38,978 bases of DNA from Rhodobacteraceae bacterium UBA6141 (GCA_002423245.1 DIVD01000021.1:66285-105262); one strand, 5' to 3'; numbered from the stretch's first letter, positions 7,660 to 17,102 are shown. Made by a program: numbers and translations. Notes: a model not told the origin generated them from the sequence alone.

Positions 7660-7823
7660 AGCAGCCCGTGGCAAAACTGCCCGGCGCGTGCAAGATGTGC
7701 CGGCTGGACGGAACCGGCGAATCCCTGTTCGCATTGACCTCTCGGGTCTGGCGTCCCCGCCCCGGACCTGCGAAGCTTGGCGACGGCGGCGGGTCAGGCG
7801 AGGAACGGCAAAGGGGTAACCGG

Positions 7824-9674
7824 ATGCGCAACGGGCTCTGTGCAGATCTGAAGCGGGGTTCGAGCGCGCCGCGCCTGCCTGGCCGCGGGATTCTGGGTCT
7901 TGCCGTCGCGGCCCTGGCCCTGGCCCCTGCGGCGTTTGCCTTCGACCTGCAGATCCGCGTGGCGGGCGACCCCGATGATGCGCTCGCAGGCGCAATCGCG
8001 GGTGCCTCGCTGCTGAACAGCACCCGCGAGGATGAAGAGGCCGACGCGCAGGACATCTTCGCTTCTGCCCGCGCGGATTACGGCCGCATCCTTGGCGCGC
8101 TTTATGCAGAAGGCCGCTATTCGGGCGTGATCCATATCCTGATCGACGGGCGCGAGGCGGCGGAGATCCCGCCGCTGGACGCGCCGCACAGCATCCGCGT
8201 CGTCACCATAAGGGTTGATCCCGGCCCCCCCTTCCGCTTCAGCCGGGCCGAGGCGGCGCCGCTGGCGCGCGGCACGGACCTGCCCGACGGCTTTGCCCGC
8301 GGCGCGCTCGCACGTTCGGGCGAGATCGTCGGCGCGGCGGATGCGGGCGCCGAGGCCTGGCGCAATGCCGGCCATGCCAAGGTGCGCGTCGCCCGGCAGC
8401 AGGTGACCGCCGATCACCGGAACGCCACGCTGGATGCGCGGATCGGCTTCGACCCCGGCCCGCGTGTCACCTTCGGGCGCATGACGATCACCGGCAACGA
8501 GCGGGTGCGTTCCCGCCGGATCGCCAAGATCGCGGGCTTTCCCACCGGCGAGGTCTATGACCCGGAAGAACTGAAGGACGTGGCGGACCGGCTGCGCCGC
8601 ACCGGCGCCTTCCGCTCCGTCGCGCTGACCGAGGCGGAGAGGCTCGGCCCCGGCGGGACGCTGGATTACCAGCTTGTCGTGGACGAGGAGCGCCGCCGCC
8701 GGCTCAGCTTCGGGGCCGAGATCTCCAGCCTCGATGGCGCGCAGGTCTCGGCCAGCTGGATGCACCGCAACCTTCTGGGCGGCGCCGAGCGGCTGGTGGT
8801 CAACGCCGAGATCGGCGGCATCGGCGGGCAGAACGGGGCCGAGGATTACAATGTCGGCGTGCGGCTGGACCGCCCCGGCACGCCGTTCCGCGATTCCACC
8901 GCCTTCGTCGAGGCGCGGGTCGAACGCGCGCAGGAAGAGGATTACACCGCCGACACCGCGCGCGTCGCCTTTGGCCTGACCCGCTACATCACCGACCAGC
9001 TGACCGCCGAGGCGGGGATCGGCTACGAGGTTTCCAAGGTCACCGACGATTTCGACGAGATCACCTACAAGCAGCTTGTGCTGCCGGTCACGCTGACCTG
9101 GGACAACCGCGACGATCCGCTGGACGCGACCCAAGGCTTCTATGCGCGCGGCGAGCTGACCAGCTTTCGGGGCTTCGATACCACGGGCACCGGCGCGCGG
9201 ATCGCACTTGACGGGCGCGCCTATCGCGGCTTTGGCGCCGATGACCGGGTGGTGCTGGCGGGGCGGATGCAGGGCGGCGGCATCTTCGGCGCGGAGCTTC
9301 TGGAAACCCCGCGCGACTATCTGTTCTACTCGGGCGGCGGCGGCACCGTGCGCGGCCACCCCTATCAGTCGCTCGGCGTGGAGATCGACCGCGACGGCGA
9401 GACGCAAAAGCTTGGCGGCAACCGCTTCCTCGCCGTTTCGGCAGAGCTGCGCGCCGCCATCCGGGGCAATTTCGGTGCCGTGGCCTTCTATGACGCCGGC
9501 TTCATCGGGATCGACGACTTTTCCGAGGATTCGGGCGCCTGGCATTCCGGCGCGGGCCTCGGCCTGCGCTATGACACCGGCATCGGCCCGATCCGGCTCG
9601 ACGTGGCGGCGCCCGTCTCGGGCGATACCGACGAGGGCGTGCAATTCTACCTTGGGATCGGACAGGCGTTCTGA
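7824..9674 (+). CDS. tamA: TamA, outer-membrane Omp85-family assembly factor
   Basis: Outer-membrane component of the translocation and assembly module, which with TamB helps insert certain outer-membrane proteins and supports envelope lipid balance. The 616-residue protein has a signal peptide with a long 22-residue polar start and a hydrophobic core ending near Ala39 (AAFA before FDLQ). POTRA-type domains fill about 40-290, with typical VTFGRMTITGNERV near residue 215. A beta-barrel follows and ends in a C-terminal Phe (GIGQAF). The Omp85 loop motif appears as VRGH (509-512), in place of the usual VRGY/F. AAGGGG precedes the ATG at 7824. The stop overlaps the tamB start by one base. Confidence 0.93.
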   Translation: MRNGLCADLKRGSSAPRLPGRGILGLAVAALALAPAAFAFDLQIRVAGDPDDALAGAIAGASLLNSTREDEEADAQDIFASARADYGRILGALYAEGRYSGVIHILIDGREAAEIPPLDAPHSIRVVTIRVDPGPPFRFSRAEAAPLARGTDLPDGFARGALARSGEIVGAADAGAEAWRNAGHAKVRVARQQVTADHRNATLDARIGFDPGPRVTFGRMTITGNERVRSRRIAKIAGFPTGEVYDPEELKDVADRLRRTGAFRSVALTEAERLGPGGTLDYQLVVDEERRRRLSFGAEISSLDGAQVSASWMHRNLLGGAERLVVNAEIGGIGGQNGAEDYNVGVRLDRPGTPFRDSTAFVEARVERAQEEDYTADTARVAFGLTRYITDQLTAEAGIGYEVSKVTDDFDEITYKQLVLPVTLTWDNRDDPLDATQGFYARGELTSFRGFDTTGTGARIALDGRAYRGFGADDRVVLAGRMQGGGIFGAELLETPRDYLFYSGGGGTVRGHPYQSLGVEIDRDGETQKLGGNRFLAVSAELRAAIRGNFGAVAFYDAGFIGIDDFSEDSGAWHSGAGLGLRYDTGIGPIRLDVAAPVSGDTDEGVQFYLGIGQAF

Positions 9675-12600
9675 TGATGATTCGGTGGCTTCTCTCCCTT
9701 GCGATCTGCCTGTTCCTGCCGATGGCGGCGGCGGCGCAGGACGATGCGCAATCCGAGGCGGACCGCGGCTGGCTGACCTCGTTCCTGGAAGACAGCCTGT
9801 CGGGCGCCGGGCGCGAGGTGCGGATCGAGGGGTTCGAGGGCGCCTTCTCCTCTCGCGCGACCTTCACCAGGATGAGCCTTGCCGATGACGAGGGCATCTG
9901 GCTGACGATCAGCGATGGCGCGATCCAGTGGAACCGCTCCGCGCTGCTCGCCGGCCGGATCGAGATCAGCGAACTGACCGCCGCCGAGATCGACCTGCCG
10001 CGCCTGCCCGGCAGCGCCGGGGGCGGGACGGACCTGCCCAAGCCCGAAGCCTCGGGCTTTGCGCTGCCGGACCTGCCGGTCTCGGTGCGGATCGACACGC
10101 TGCGGGCCGACCGGGTGATCATCGGCGAGCCGGTGTTCGGGGCCGACGCGACGGTTTCGCTGGACGGCAGCGGCCAGCTTGCGGACGGCGAGGGCAGTGT
10201 GGATCTGACCGTCACGCGCATCGACGGGGCGCAGGGCGAGCTGTCCTTGTCCGGCGCCTATGCGAACGAGTCCCGGCAGGTCACGCTGGACCTGCTGCTG
10301 AGCGAAGGGCCGGACGGCATCGCCGCCACGCTGCTCGGCATTCCGGGCACCCCCGCGCTGACGCTGGCGGTCGCCGGCACGGGCCCGCTGGACGATTTCG
10401 GCGCCGATGTGGTGCTGACGACCGACGGGGAGCCGCGCCTGTCCGGCCGGGTGGAGGTGCTGGCGCAGGTGCCTCAGGGCCAGACGGAGCCGGTACGCAG
10501 CTTCCGCGTCGATCTGGGCGGCGATGTCGCGCCGCTGTTCCTGCCGGCCTATCGCGATTTCTTCGGCCCGGAGATCCGGCTGGTCGCTGCCGGCGCGCGG
10601 CAGCCCTCGGGCGCGGTTTCCCTGTCGGACCTGAGCCTGCGGGCGCGCGGGATCGACCTGCGCGGGCAACTGGAGTTGGGCGCGGACGGCCTGCCGGTGC
10701 TGGCGGACCTGTCGGCGCGGTTGGGGCTGGAGGATGGCAGCGAGATGCTGCTGCCCGGCTCGGGCACGCCGACGCGGCTGCGGGCGGCGGTGCTGACGCT
10801 GGGCTTCGATGCCGCCGAGGGGCCCGACTGGCGCCTTGCGGGCGAGGTGATGGGCCTGCGACAGGGCGATCTGGGCATCGCCCGGCTGCGGCTCGATGGT
10901 GCGGGGCAGATCGCGCGGCCGACCGGAGCGGGAGCGGCGGCGGTGACCGCCGCCTTCGACTTCGCCGCCACCGGCATCACCGCCGCCGATGCGGCGCTGG
11001 CGCAGGCGATCGGCCCGCGCCTGACCGGCCGAGCGCGGCTGGACTGGCAATCGGGCGGCGCGCTGAACATATCGGAGCTTGTGGCCGAGGGCGCGGACTA
11101 TGGCCTGAATGCCGAAGCCGAGGTGACCGGCCTTGACAGCGCCTTCACCATCGACGGCACCGCGCGGGCCCGGCTGGATGACCTGACCCGCTTTTCCGGC
11201 CTCGCCGGGCGCCCGCTGTCCGGCGCGGCAGAGGCAGAGGTCGCGGGCAGCTATGGCCTGCTATCGGGCGTCTTCGACCTGACGGCAGAGGTCGCGGGCA
11301 CGGATCTGACCGCGGGCATAGCGGAACTGGACGCACTGCTTGCCGGCCGCTCGCAGATAGCGGCCTCGATCCGCCGGGACGAAACCGGGACCGAATTGCG
11401 CTCGCTGACGCTTCGTGCCTCATCGCTTGCCCTGGATGGCTCGGGGCAACTTGCCACCGGGGCCAGCGACCTGACGGCGACGCTGAACTTTGCCGACCTT
11501 TCGGTGATGGGCGGGCCCTATCGCGGCAGCCTTTCGGTCGAGGCGGGGCTGAAACAGGCGGGCCCGTTGAGCCGTTTCACCGTCAGCGGGACGGGCAGCG
11601 ACCTTGCCATCGGCATCCCGCAGGCGGACGGGCTGCTGGCCGGTGACACCACGCTGACCTTCATCGGTGGCCTGCTGGACGGGGCGGTGACGCTGGATAT
11701 CGCGCGGATCGGCAATGCGCAGATCGCGCTCGACGCCGGCGGGCGCTATCAGGCGGGCGCGAGCGATCTGCGCGCATCGGTGGACCTGCCGGACCTTTCC
11801 GCGCTTGGCGGCGGCTATCGCGGCCGGCTTGCAGCCGAGGCACACCTGACCGAGGACGGCCCGGTGCGGCGGCTGGAGCTGACCGGCACCGGCAACGGGC
11901 TTGCCATCGGGCAGGCACAGGCGGACCGGGTGCTGGCCGGGGAAACCTCGCTCGACCTTGCGGCAGAGATGGAGGCGGGCGAAATCCGTGTCGAACGCTT
12001 CAACCTCAACAACCCGCAATTGACCGCCCGCGCAACGGCGCAGGCGGAGGGCGCCAGCCGCAGCGTCGATCTCGAGGCGCGGCTGGCCGACCTTGCGCTG
12101 GTGGTGCCGGGCTTTCCCGGCCCGCTGACCGTTTCGGGCCGCGCCGAGGACCTGGGCGGCAGCTATCGGCTGGACCTGACGGCGCAGGGGCCGGGCAGCA
12201 CCGATGCGCGCGTGACGGGCACCGTCGCAAGCGATTTCGCCACCGCCGACCTCGCGATCGAGGGCAGCGCGCAGGCCGGGCTGGCGAACCCGTTCCTAGC
12301 GCCGCAAAGCGTGGAGGGGCCGCTGTCCTTCGATCTGCGGCTGAACGGCGCGCCGGGGCTGGGCGCGCTGTCGGGGCGGGTTTCCACCACCGGCGCCCGC
12401 TTCTCGGCCCCCACGGCGGGCATCGCGCTGGAACAGATCGCCGCCAGCGCCGAGCTGTCGGGCGGGCGGGCACAGCTGTCGTTCAACGCCCGCGCCTCGG
12501 AAGGTGGGCGGATCGAGGTGACCGGGCCGGTGAGCCTGGCGGCCCCCTACGAAGGCGACCTCACTGCCCGGTTCGACAACACCCGGCTGCGCGATCCCGA

Positions 12601-13537
12601 GCTTTACGACACGCGGGTGAACGGGGGGCTGACGATCCGCGGCCCGCTGGCCGGCGGCGCGACCATCGCGGGCCGGCTGGAGCTGACCGAGACCGAGATC
12701 CGCGTTCCCTCCACCGGGTTCGGCGGCGCGACGGCGATCCCCGATCTGCAGCATGTGGCCGAACCTGCGCCGGTGCGCGCCACCCGCGCCCGCGCCGGGC
12801 TGATCGGCACCGAGAGGGCGGGGTCCGGCGGCAGCGCGCGGCCCTACGGGCTCGACCTGCGGGTGATCGCGCTGAACCAGATCTTCGTGCGCGGCCGCGG
12901 CCTCGATGCGGAACTCGGCGGGCAGGTGCGCCTGCTCGGCACCACCGCCGATGTGCAGCCGCAGGGCAGGTTCGAGCTGATCCGCGGCCGGCTGGACATC
13001 CTGGGCCAGCGTTTCACCCTGGACGAGGGGCTGGTGGAGCTGCAGGGCAGCATGGAACCCTACATCCGCTTTTCGGCCTCGACCGAGACAGACGGCGATA
13101 CGGCCACCATCATGATTTCCGGTCCGGCCTATGAGCCGGAGATCGACTTCCTGTCGTCCGCCGGCCTGCCGGAGGAAGAGGTGCTGGCCCGGCTGCTGTT
13201 CGGCCGCGGGCTGGACAATATCTCGCCGCTGCAGGCCGCGCAGCTTGCCTCGGCCGTGGCGACGCTGTCCGGGCGCGGGGGCCAGGGCATCGTGGGCCGG
13301 CTTCGGCAGAACTTCGGCCTCGACGATTTCGACCTGAGCACCGGCGCCGATGGCAATGCCGCGCTGCGCGCAGGCAAGTATCTGTCCGAGAACCTTTATA
13401 CCGACGTCACGGTGGGGGCAGCGGGCAACAGTTCCATCAGCCTGAACCTCGACGTGACGAAGAACATCGTCATCCGTGGCGCGGTGGATGCCGAAGGCGG
13501 GTCGGGCGCAGGCGTGTTCTTTCAGAAGGACTACTGA
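9674..13537 (+). CDS. tamB: TamB, large translocation/assembly module protein (DUF490)
   Basis: A 1287-residue periplasm-spanning protein that partners TamA. An N-terminal hydrophobic segment (residues 3-20, ending MAAAA before QDD) may act as signal or anchor. The long middle is built of repeated amphipathic beta stretches, with recurrent patterns such as DLSALGGGYRGRLAAEA and related DLSVMGGPYRGSLSVEA, as expected for the lipid-groove beta-solenoid of the AsmA/TamB group. The C-terminal DUF490 domain holds the conserved PEIDFLSSAGLPEEEVLARLLFG and LDVTKNI, and the protein ends in Tyr. tgATGA joins the two genes, with a second ATG three bases later, so tight translational coupling with tamA is clear. 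Confidence 0.94.
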   Translation: MMIRWLLSLAICLFLPMAAAAQDDAQSEADRGWLTSFLEDSLSGAGREVRIEGFEGAFSSRATFTRMSLADDEGIWLTISDGAIQWNRSALLAGRIEISELTAAEIDLPRLPGSAGGGTDLPKPEASGFALPDLPVSVRIDTLRADRVIIGEPVFGADATVSLDGSGQLADGEGSVDLTVTRIDGAQGELSLSGAYANESRQVTLDLLLSEGPDGIAATLLGIPGTPALTLAVAGTGPLDDFGADVVLTTDGEPRLSGRVEVLAQVPQGQTEPVRSFRVDLGGDVAPLFLPAYRDFFGPEIRLVAAGARQPSGAVSLSDLSLRARGIDLRGQLELGADGLPVLADLSARLGLEDGSEMLLPGSGTPTRLRAAVLTLGFDAAEGPDWRLAGEVMGLRQGDLGIARLRLDGAGQIARPTGAGAAAVTAAFDFAATGITAADAALAQAIGPRLTGRARLDWQSGGALNISELVAEGADYGLNAEAEVTGLDSAFTIDGTARARLDDLTRFSGLAGRPLSGAAEAEVAGSYGLLSGVFDLTAEVAGTDLTAGIAELDALLAGRSQIAASIRRDETGTELRSLTLRASSLALDGSGQLATGASDLTATLNFADLSVMGGPYRGSLSVEAGLKQAGPLSRFTVSGTGSDLAIGIPQADGLLAGDTTLTFIGGLLDGAVTLDIARIGNAQIALDAGGRYQAGASDLRASVDLPDLSALGGGYRGRLAAEAHLTEDGPVRRLELTGTGNGLAIGQAQADRVLAGETSLDLAAEMEAGEIRVERFNLNNPQLTARATAQAEGASRSVDLEARLADLALVVPGFPGPLTVSGRAEDLGGSYRLDLTAQGPGSTDARVTGTVASDFATADLAIEGSAQAGLANPFLAPQSVEGPLSFDLRLNGAPGLGALSGRVSTTGARFSAPTAGIALEQIAASAELSGGRAQLSFNARASEGGRIEVTGPVSLAAPYEGDLTARFDNTRLRDPELYDTRVNGGLTIRGPLAGGATIAGRLELTETEIRVPSTGFGGATAIPDLQHVAEPAPVRATRARAGLIGTERAGSGGSARPYGLDLRVIALNQIFVRGRGLDAELGGQVRLLGTTADVQPQGRFELIRGRLDILGQRFTLDEGLVELQGSMEPYIRFSASTETDGDTATIMISGPAYEPEIDFLSSAGLPEEEVLARLLFGRGLDNISPLQAAQLASAVATLSGRGGQGIVGRLRQNFGLDDFDLSTGADGNAALRAGKYLSENLYTDVTVGAAGNSSISLNLDVTKNIVIRGAVDAEGGSGAGVFFQKDY

Positions 13538-13564
13538 CGCCGCGAGCCGCGAGGCGGCCCCGTC

Positions 13565-13590
13565 AACGCCGTCGGTCCAGGGCCGGTTCC
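13565..13590 (-). promoter_or_regulatory. Candidate EcfG promoter directed into the tamB 3' end
   Basis: Minus-strand GGAAC (13590-13586), 17-bp spacer, CGTT (13568-13565): a perfect EcfG consensus. No minus-strand gene lies downstream; transcription would be antisense to the end of tamB. It may be chance, but it lies 25 bp from a matching plus-strand promoter. Confidence 0.35.
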
Positions 13591-13614
13591 CGACATGACC
13601 GCAGCTTTCTTTCC

Positions 13615-13639
13615 GGAACCTGGCCGCCGCAGGGCCGTT
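13615..13639 (+). promoter_or_regulatory. EcfG (general stress) promoter of the PRC-barrel gene
   Basis: GGAAC (13615-13619), 16-bp spacer, CGTT (13636-13639), the consensus bound by EcfG-type sigma factors. It lies 55 bp upstream of the start of the PRC-barrel protein gene. The ecfG gene is 3 kb away. Expression under stress is inferred. Confidence 0.65.
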
Positions 13640-13694
13640 GTTAGGGCATAGCAAGGGGCCATCATGGCCCGCCCGAAACTGAAAGGAATGCGAC

Positions 13695-14663
13695 ATGAAA
13701 AAGCTTCTTGCATCGACCGCAATCGTTGCGATGACCGCTCTGCCGCTCGCCGCACAGACCACGACCGACACCACCGCGCCCGGCTCGATGCCCTCGACGA
13801 CGACCGACTCGACGGCTCCGTCCGCGACCGGCAGCGCCGCCGCCGACAGCACGATGGGCACCGGGGACTTCACCTATACCGCGATGAACGACGAGATCAT
13901 GGCGTCGGACTTCATCGGCAAGCCGGTCTATGTGTCGGAAGGCGACATCCCGGCCACCGCGGTCAACGATGCCGATGCCGAATGGGAGAATGCCGGCGAG
14001 ATCAACGACGTGCTGATGAGCCGCGATGGACAGGCCAAGGCGATCCTCGTCGACGTCGGCGGCTTTCTCGGGATCGGCGAGAAGACCGTGGCGGTAGACA
14101 TGGGGCAACTGCGGATCATCGAGGACGGTGACGACGCGGGCGACTATTTCGTGGCCTTCTCTGCGAGCCGCGAAGCGCTTGAGAATGCGCCCGAGTTCGA
14201 GATGGACGAGTCCGATGACGCGGCAATGACCGACACGACCGCCACCGGCGCGGCGACCACGGGCATGGCCGGCACCGACACGTCGGCTACCGGCGCGACC
14301 ACGGGCATGGCCGGCACCGACACCGCAGCCACCGGTATGGGCGCGGGCATGGGTTCGGGCGACACGGTTGAAGGCAGGATCGATCCGACCACGCTGACCG
14401 CCGAACAACTGCAAGGCGCAGCGGTCTATGATGCGAATGACGAGCGTGTCGGTGACATTTCGGAACTGGTCCTCGCCGAGGATGGCACCATCAGCAAGGC
14501 GGTTGTCGATATCGGCGGCTTCCTTGGCATCGGCGCCAAGCCGGTGGCGCTGAACTTCGATCAGCTTCAGATCACCTCGGAAAACGAGGATGGCTCGGAT
14601 ATCCGGGTGCATCTGATGGCAACCGAAGAAGAACTGGAAGCGATGCCCGAATATGAGGACTGA
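13695..14663 (+). CDS. Exported protein with two PRC-barrel domains
   Basis: A 322-residue protein with a clear signal peptide (MKKLLASTAIVAMTALPLAA, cleavage about residue 20). A Thr/Ser/Ala-rich linker (21-55) leads to a first PRC-barrel domain (about 65-155, with ILVDVGGFLGIGEK). A second low-complexity linker follows, containing a 14-residue tandem repeat, then a second PRC-barrel domain (about 235-320, with VVDIGGFLGIGAK). PRC-barrels are small beta domains found in RNA-processing, photosynthetic and stress-linked proteins; the exact role here is unknown. AAAGGAA precedes the ATG. A perfect EcfG promoter upstream and two terminators downstream mark a monocistronic stress-induced gene of probable envelope function. 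Confidence 0.88.
   Translation: MKKLLASTAIVAMTALPLAAQTTTDTTAPGSMPSTTTDSTAPSATGSAAADSTMGTGDFTYTAMNDEIMASDFIGKPVYVSEGDIPATAVNDADAEWENAGEINDVLMSRDGQAKAILVDVGGFLGIGEKTVAVDMGQLRIIEDGDDAGDYFVAFSASREALENAPEFEMDESDDAAMTDTTATGAATTGMAGTDTSATGATTGMAGTDTAATGMGAGMGSGDTVEGRIDPTTLTAEQLQGAAVYDANDERVGDISELVLAEDGTISKAVVDIGGFLGIGAKPVALNFDQLQITSENEDGSDIRVHLMATEEELEAMPEYED
14253..14336 (+). repeat. Two 42-bp direct repeats in the PRC-barrel gene
   Basis: Copies at 14253-14294 and 14295-14336, with the first 29 bases of each identical. They encode ATTGMAGTDTSATG and ATTGMAGTDTAATG in the linker between the two domains. The period is a multiple of three, so copy-number change would alter linker length without breaking the frame. 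Confidence 0.9.
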
Positions 14664-14664
14664 C

Positions 14665-14685
14665 CTTCCGAGGCAGCTTCGGAAG
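14665..14685 (+). terminator. First hairpin after the PRC-barrel gene
   Basis: CTTCCGA (14665-14671) and TCGGAAG (14679-14685), 7-nt loop, followed by tagctttattt. It starts right after the stop codon. With the next hairpin it forms a tandem terminator. Confidence 0.6.
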
Positions 14686-14704
14686 TAGCTTTATTTACGA
14701 GTGC

Positions 14705-14732
14705 AGGGCCCGGGCAAACGTCCGGGCCCTTT
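14705..14732 (+). terminator. Second hairpin after the PRC-barrel gene
   Basis: AGGGCCCGG (14705-14713) pairs with CCGGGCCCT (14722-14730), 8-nt loop, then TT. The 9-bp GC-rich stem with a short U-tail separates the PRC-barrel gene from the convergent histidine kinase gene. Confidence 0.7.
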
Positions 14733-14782
14733 CGCGTGGACGGCCCGCGGCGCGACCGCGCCAGCCATGGCTTGTGACAGCC

Positions 14783-16537
14783 TCAACTTCTGCTGGCGGG
14801 GGGAGCGCCCGCGGGAAGGATGCCGCCGATCTCGAAGCGGACGCGCAAGGCATATTCGCCATTCTCGCTGACGATCTCTGCCGTGCTCTCGAGCTGGCTG
14901 GCAAAGGCATTGATCAGCTTGGAGCCGATGCCCTGGGGATCGCCTTCAGTCCGCTCCGGCATGGGGCTGCCTTGCGAGTTCACGATCTCCAGCGTGGCGG
15001 TGCCGTCTTTCTCGTCGCGCAGCGACAGGCGGATCCAGCGCTGGCCGCCGCATGATGGCGGGGTTGCATATTTCACCGCGTTGGTCAGCGCCTCTGTCGC
15101 CAGCAGCGACACCGGTACCGCCTGATCGGGGTACAGCGTCACCGGCGCAAAATCCGTCTCGATATGCAGGTTCGAGCCGGGCGCGACCGACATCGCGGTC
15201 ATCTGGTTGACAATGTCCCCCAGCAGCTGATCGGCCTGCACCGCCGACAGAGTTTCCGCCTGATAAAGGTTGCGGTGAATGGTGGCGAGACTGGCAACCC
15301 GGTCCTGCACGCTTTTGAGCACGCGCCGCGCGCCCGGTTCCTGCACCTGCCGGATCTGCATGTTCATGATAGACGCGATAAGCTGAAGGTTGTTCTTCAC
15401 CCGGTGGTGAATCTCTTTCAGCAGGACGGTCTTTTCCTCCAGCGAGGCTTCGAGTTCCGCCTCGTCGCGGATCAGGATGCGCGCAAGGTTGTGGAAGGTC
15501 TGGCTGACATCCGCGATCTCGGCCGGCGCATCCTTCAGCACCTCGGGCGGGGTGTCGCGCCGGCCAAGGGCAAAGCGGCGCATCTGGCCGCGAAGCTCGC
15601 GCACATGGCGGATCACCAGACGGTCCACCGCCGCATAGGCAACGATCAGGCTGGTGAGCCACATCGTCAGAGGAAACAGCAGGGTAGCGGGGGCGATCAG
15701 GTCGCGGCCAAGCTGCGCCTGCTCCGGCGGCCAGCTTCCGACGACATGCACCAGGCCCGGCACCAGATCCTGCACGGCGAAGACCCGCGTCTCGCCCACA
15801 CCGTCGCGCGACCGGAAGATCGCATCTCCGGCGCGCAGCAAGGACAGCGCATCGCGCGCGGTCGGAAGCACTTGCGCCACTTCGGCAAGGCGATGGTTCT
15901 CGACGAAGATCGGCTCGCCCGCAGAATTGAGCAGCACGATGTTCACGCCGTTTTCGCGCCCGCGCCGGGTGCGCAGCAACTCCAGCGTTGTATGCCGGAT
16001 CGACAGGGCCAGCATCCCGAGCAGCACGCCGTCCCGTGTCACCGGGTGCGACACGATCAGCACCGGCTCTCCGGTCACCTGCCCCGCGGAAGCGGCGGTT
16101 ACCATCGGCTCCGGCGAGGCGAGGAAGGCGCGGAAGGTCGGGGCTGCGGACATGTCGAACGGGTCGCCAGACGAAGAGCAGGTCATCCGCCCGTCCGTGG
16201 GCACCAGCCCGGCAAAGGCGTAGATCGGGCTGCGGCTGACGTAATCGGTCAGGATCTGCGAGCAGGCGGCGTCATCGTCTGCCGTTTCCAGCAGCGCCTG
16301 CGACAATGCCTCTGATGCGCCAAGCGCGCTCTCGATCATCGCCCGCTCGCCCGCGGCGGCATTGGCGGTGCGTTGCAGCAGCGCGGTCTCTGCCGCGCGC
16401 TCGGCATCCTCGGCCATGCGCCAGGTCTGGACCAGCGCGATCAGGCCAAGCGGCAACAGGGCCACTGACAGAAGAAAGGCCAGGCGAAAGCCCAGCCGTT
16501 CGGTGAATTTCAGTTTTCCGCGCAGCCCGGATTTCAT
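14783..16537 (-). CDS. Membrane sensor histidine kinase, HWE/HisKA_2 type, of the general stress response
   Basis: A 584-residue kinase. Membrane spans at about 18-38 and 283-303 enclose a periplasmic sensor region (about 40-280, with a Cache-like SPIYAFAGLVPTDGRM and VTGEPVLIVSHPVTRDG). A linker follows, then the HisKA_2 phosphorylation motif EIHHRVKNNLQ (375-385, probable phospho-His377). The ATPase part has SLLATEALTNAVKYA and GIGSKLINAFASQL. Kinases of this subfamily phosphorylate PhyR in other Alphaproteobacteria. Only 4 bases separate its start from the ecfG stop, so it is co-transcribed as nepR-ecfG-kinase. That placement makes it a likely PhyR kinase; the signal is unknown. Confidence 0.9.
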   Translation of the reverse strand: MKSGLRGKLKFTERLGFRLAFLLSVALLPLGLIALVQTWRMAEDAERAAETALLQRTANAAAGERAMIESALGASEALSQALLETADDDAACSQILTDYVSRSPIYAFAGLVPTDGRMTCSSSGDPFDMSAAPTFRAFLASPEPMVTAASAGQVTGEPVLIVSHPVTRDGVLLGMLALSIRHTTLELLRTRRGRENGVNIVLLNSAGEPIFVENHRLAEVAQVLPTARDALSLLRAGDAIFRSRDGVGETRVFAVQDLVPGLVHVVGSWPPEQAQLGRDLIAPATLLFPLTMWLTSLIVAYAAVDRLVIRHVRELRGQMRRFALGRRDTPPEVLKDAPAEIADVSQTFHNLARILIRDEAELEASLEEKTVLLKEIHHRVKNNLQLIASIMNMQIRQVQEPGARRVLKSVQDRVASLATIHRNLYQAETLSAVQADQLLGDIVNQMTAMSVAPGSNLHIETDFAPVTLYPDQAVPVSLLATEALTNAVKYATPPSCGGQRWIRLSLRDEKDGTATLEIVNSQGSPMPERTEGDPQGIGSKLINAFASQLESTAEIVSENGEYALRVRFEIGGILPAGAPPASRS

Positions 16538-16541
16538 GCGG

Positions 16542-17102
16542 TCATCCCGATGAGGCGGACGCCGCCATCACGGCCATTGTTGCCGGGTCTGTCATGGTCA
16601 ACTCCTCGCCCTCGGCCAGCTTCAGCAGCTCTGACAGGCGCTTTCGGCCCCGGTTGGCGCGGCTCTTGATCGTTCCCACCGCGACGCCGCACATCTGCGC
16701 GGCCTCTTCGTAGGCGAAGCCGGAGGCTCCGACCAGGATCAGCGCCTCGCGCTGTTCATCGGGAAGCTGCTCGAACGCGACGCGGAAATCGGCAAGCGCC
16801 AGGCGTCCGTCATGGTCGGGTTTCGTCGCCAGGCGGCTGGCATGGATACCGTCCACGTCCGCCACCTCGCGCCGGGTCTTGCGCCGGGCGGAGTAGAAGG
16901 TATTCCGCAGGATCGTGAACAGCCACGCGCGCAGATTCGTGCCGCGCTGGAAGCGGTCGATATTGCTCCAGGCCTTCAGGATGGTGTCCTGCACGAGGTC
17001 ATCCGCAGAAGAGGAGTTCCGCGTCAGGCTCAGGGCGAAGGCCCTGAGCGCGGCAAGATGTGTGACCAACTCGTCGCGCGGATCAACAGTACCGTCGTTC
17101 AT
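16542..17102 (-). CDS. ecfG: EcfG-type sigma factor of the general stress response
   Basis: Extracytoplasmic-function sigma factor (ECF15 group) that directs RNA polymerase to GGAAC-N16/17-CGTT promoters. The 186-residue protein has sigma-2 (about 12-80, with SADDLVQDTILKAW and NLRAWLFTILRNTFYSARR) and sigma-4 (about 105-160, with EQLPDEQREALILVGASGFAYEEAA and VGTIKSRANRGRKRL). In family members it is held inactive by NepR until phosphorylated PhyR removes NepR. The ATG at 17102 overlaps the nepR stop in an ATGA; in-frame codons further upstream run through nepR in another frame and are not used. A candidate self-regulated promoter lies ahead of nepR. Confidence 0.95.
   Translation of the reverse strand: MNDGTVDPRDELVTHLAALRAFALSLTRNSSSADDLVQDTILKAWSNIDRFQRGTNLRAWLFTILRNTFYSARRKTRREVADVDGIHASRLATKPDHDGRLALADFRVAFEQLPDEQREALILVGASGFAYEEAAQMCGVAVGTIKSRANRGRKRLSELLKLAEGEELTMTDPATMAVMAASASSG

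Noticed and set aside
7660..7823. EcfG-like site near 7710 ahead of tamA
   Set aside because: GGAAC is present but no CGTT follows at 16 or 17 bases.
12296..13873. Minus-strand open frame of 525 codons at the end of tamB
   Set aside because: Shadow of tamB with shadow composition; considered as a target of the antisense EcfG promoter but it has no protein features.
14253..14336. Possible CRISPR-like repeats
   Set aside because: Only two adjacent copies with no spacers, inside a coding region; a simple tandem duplication.
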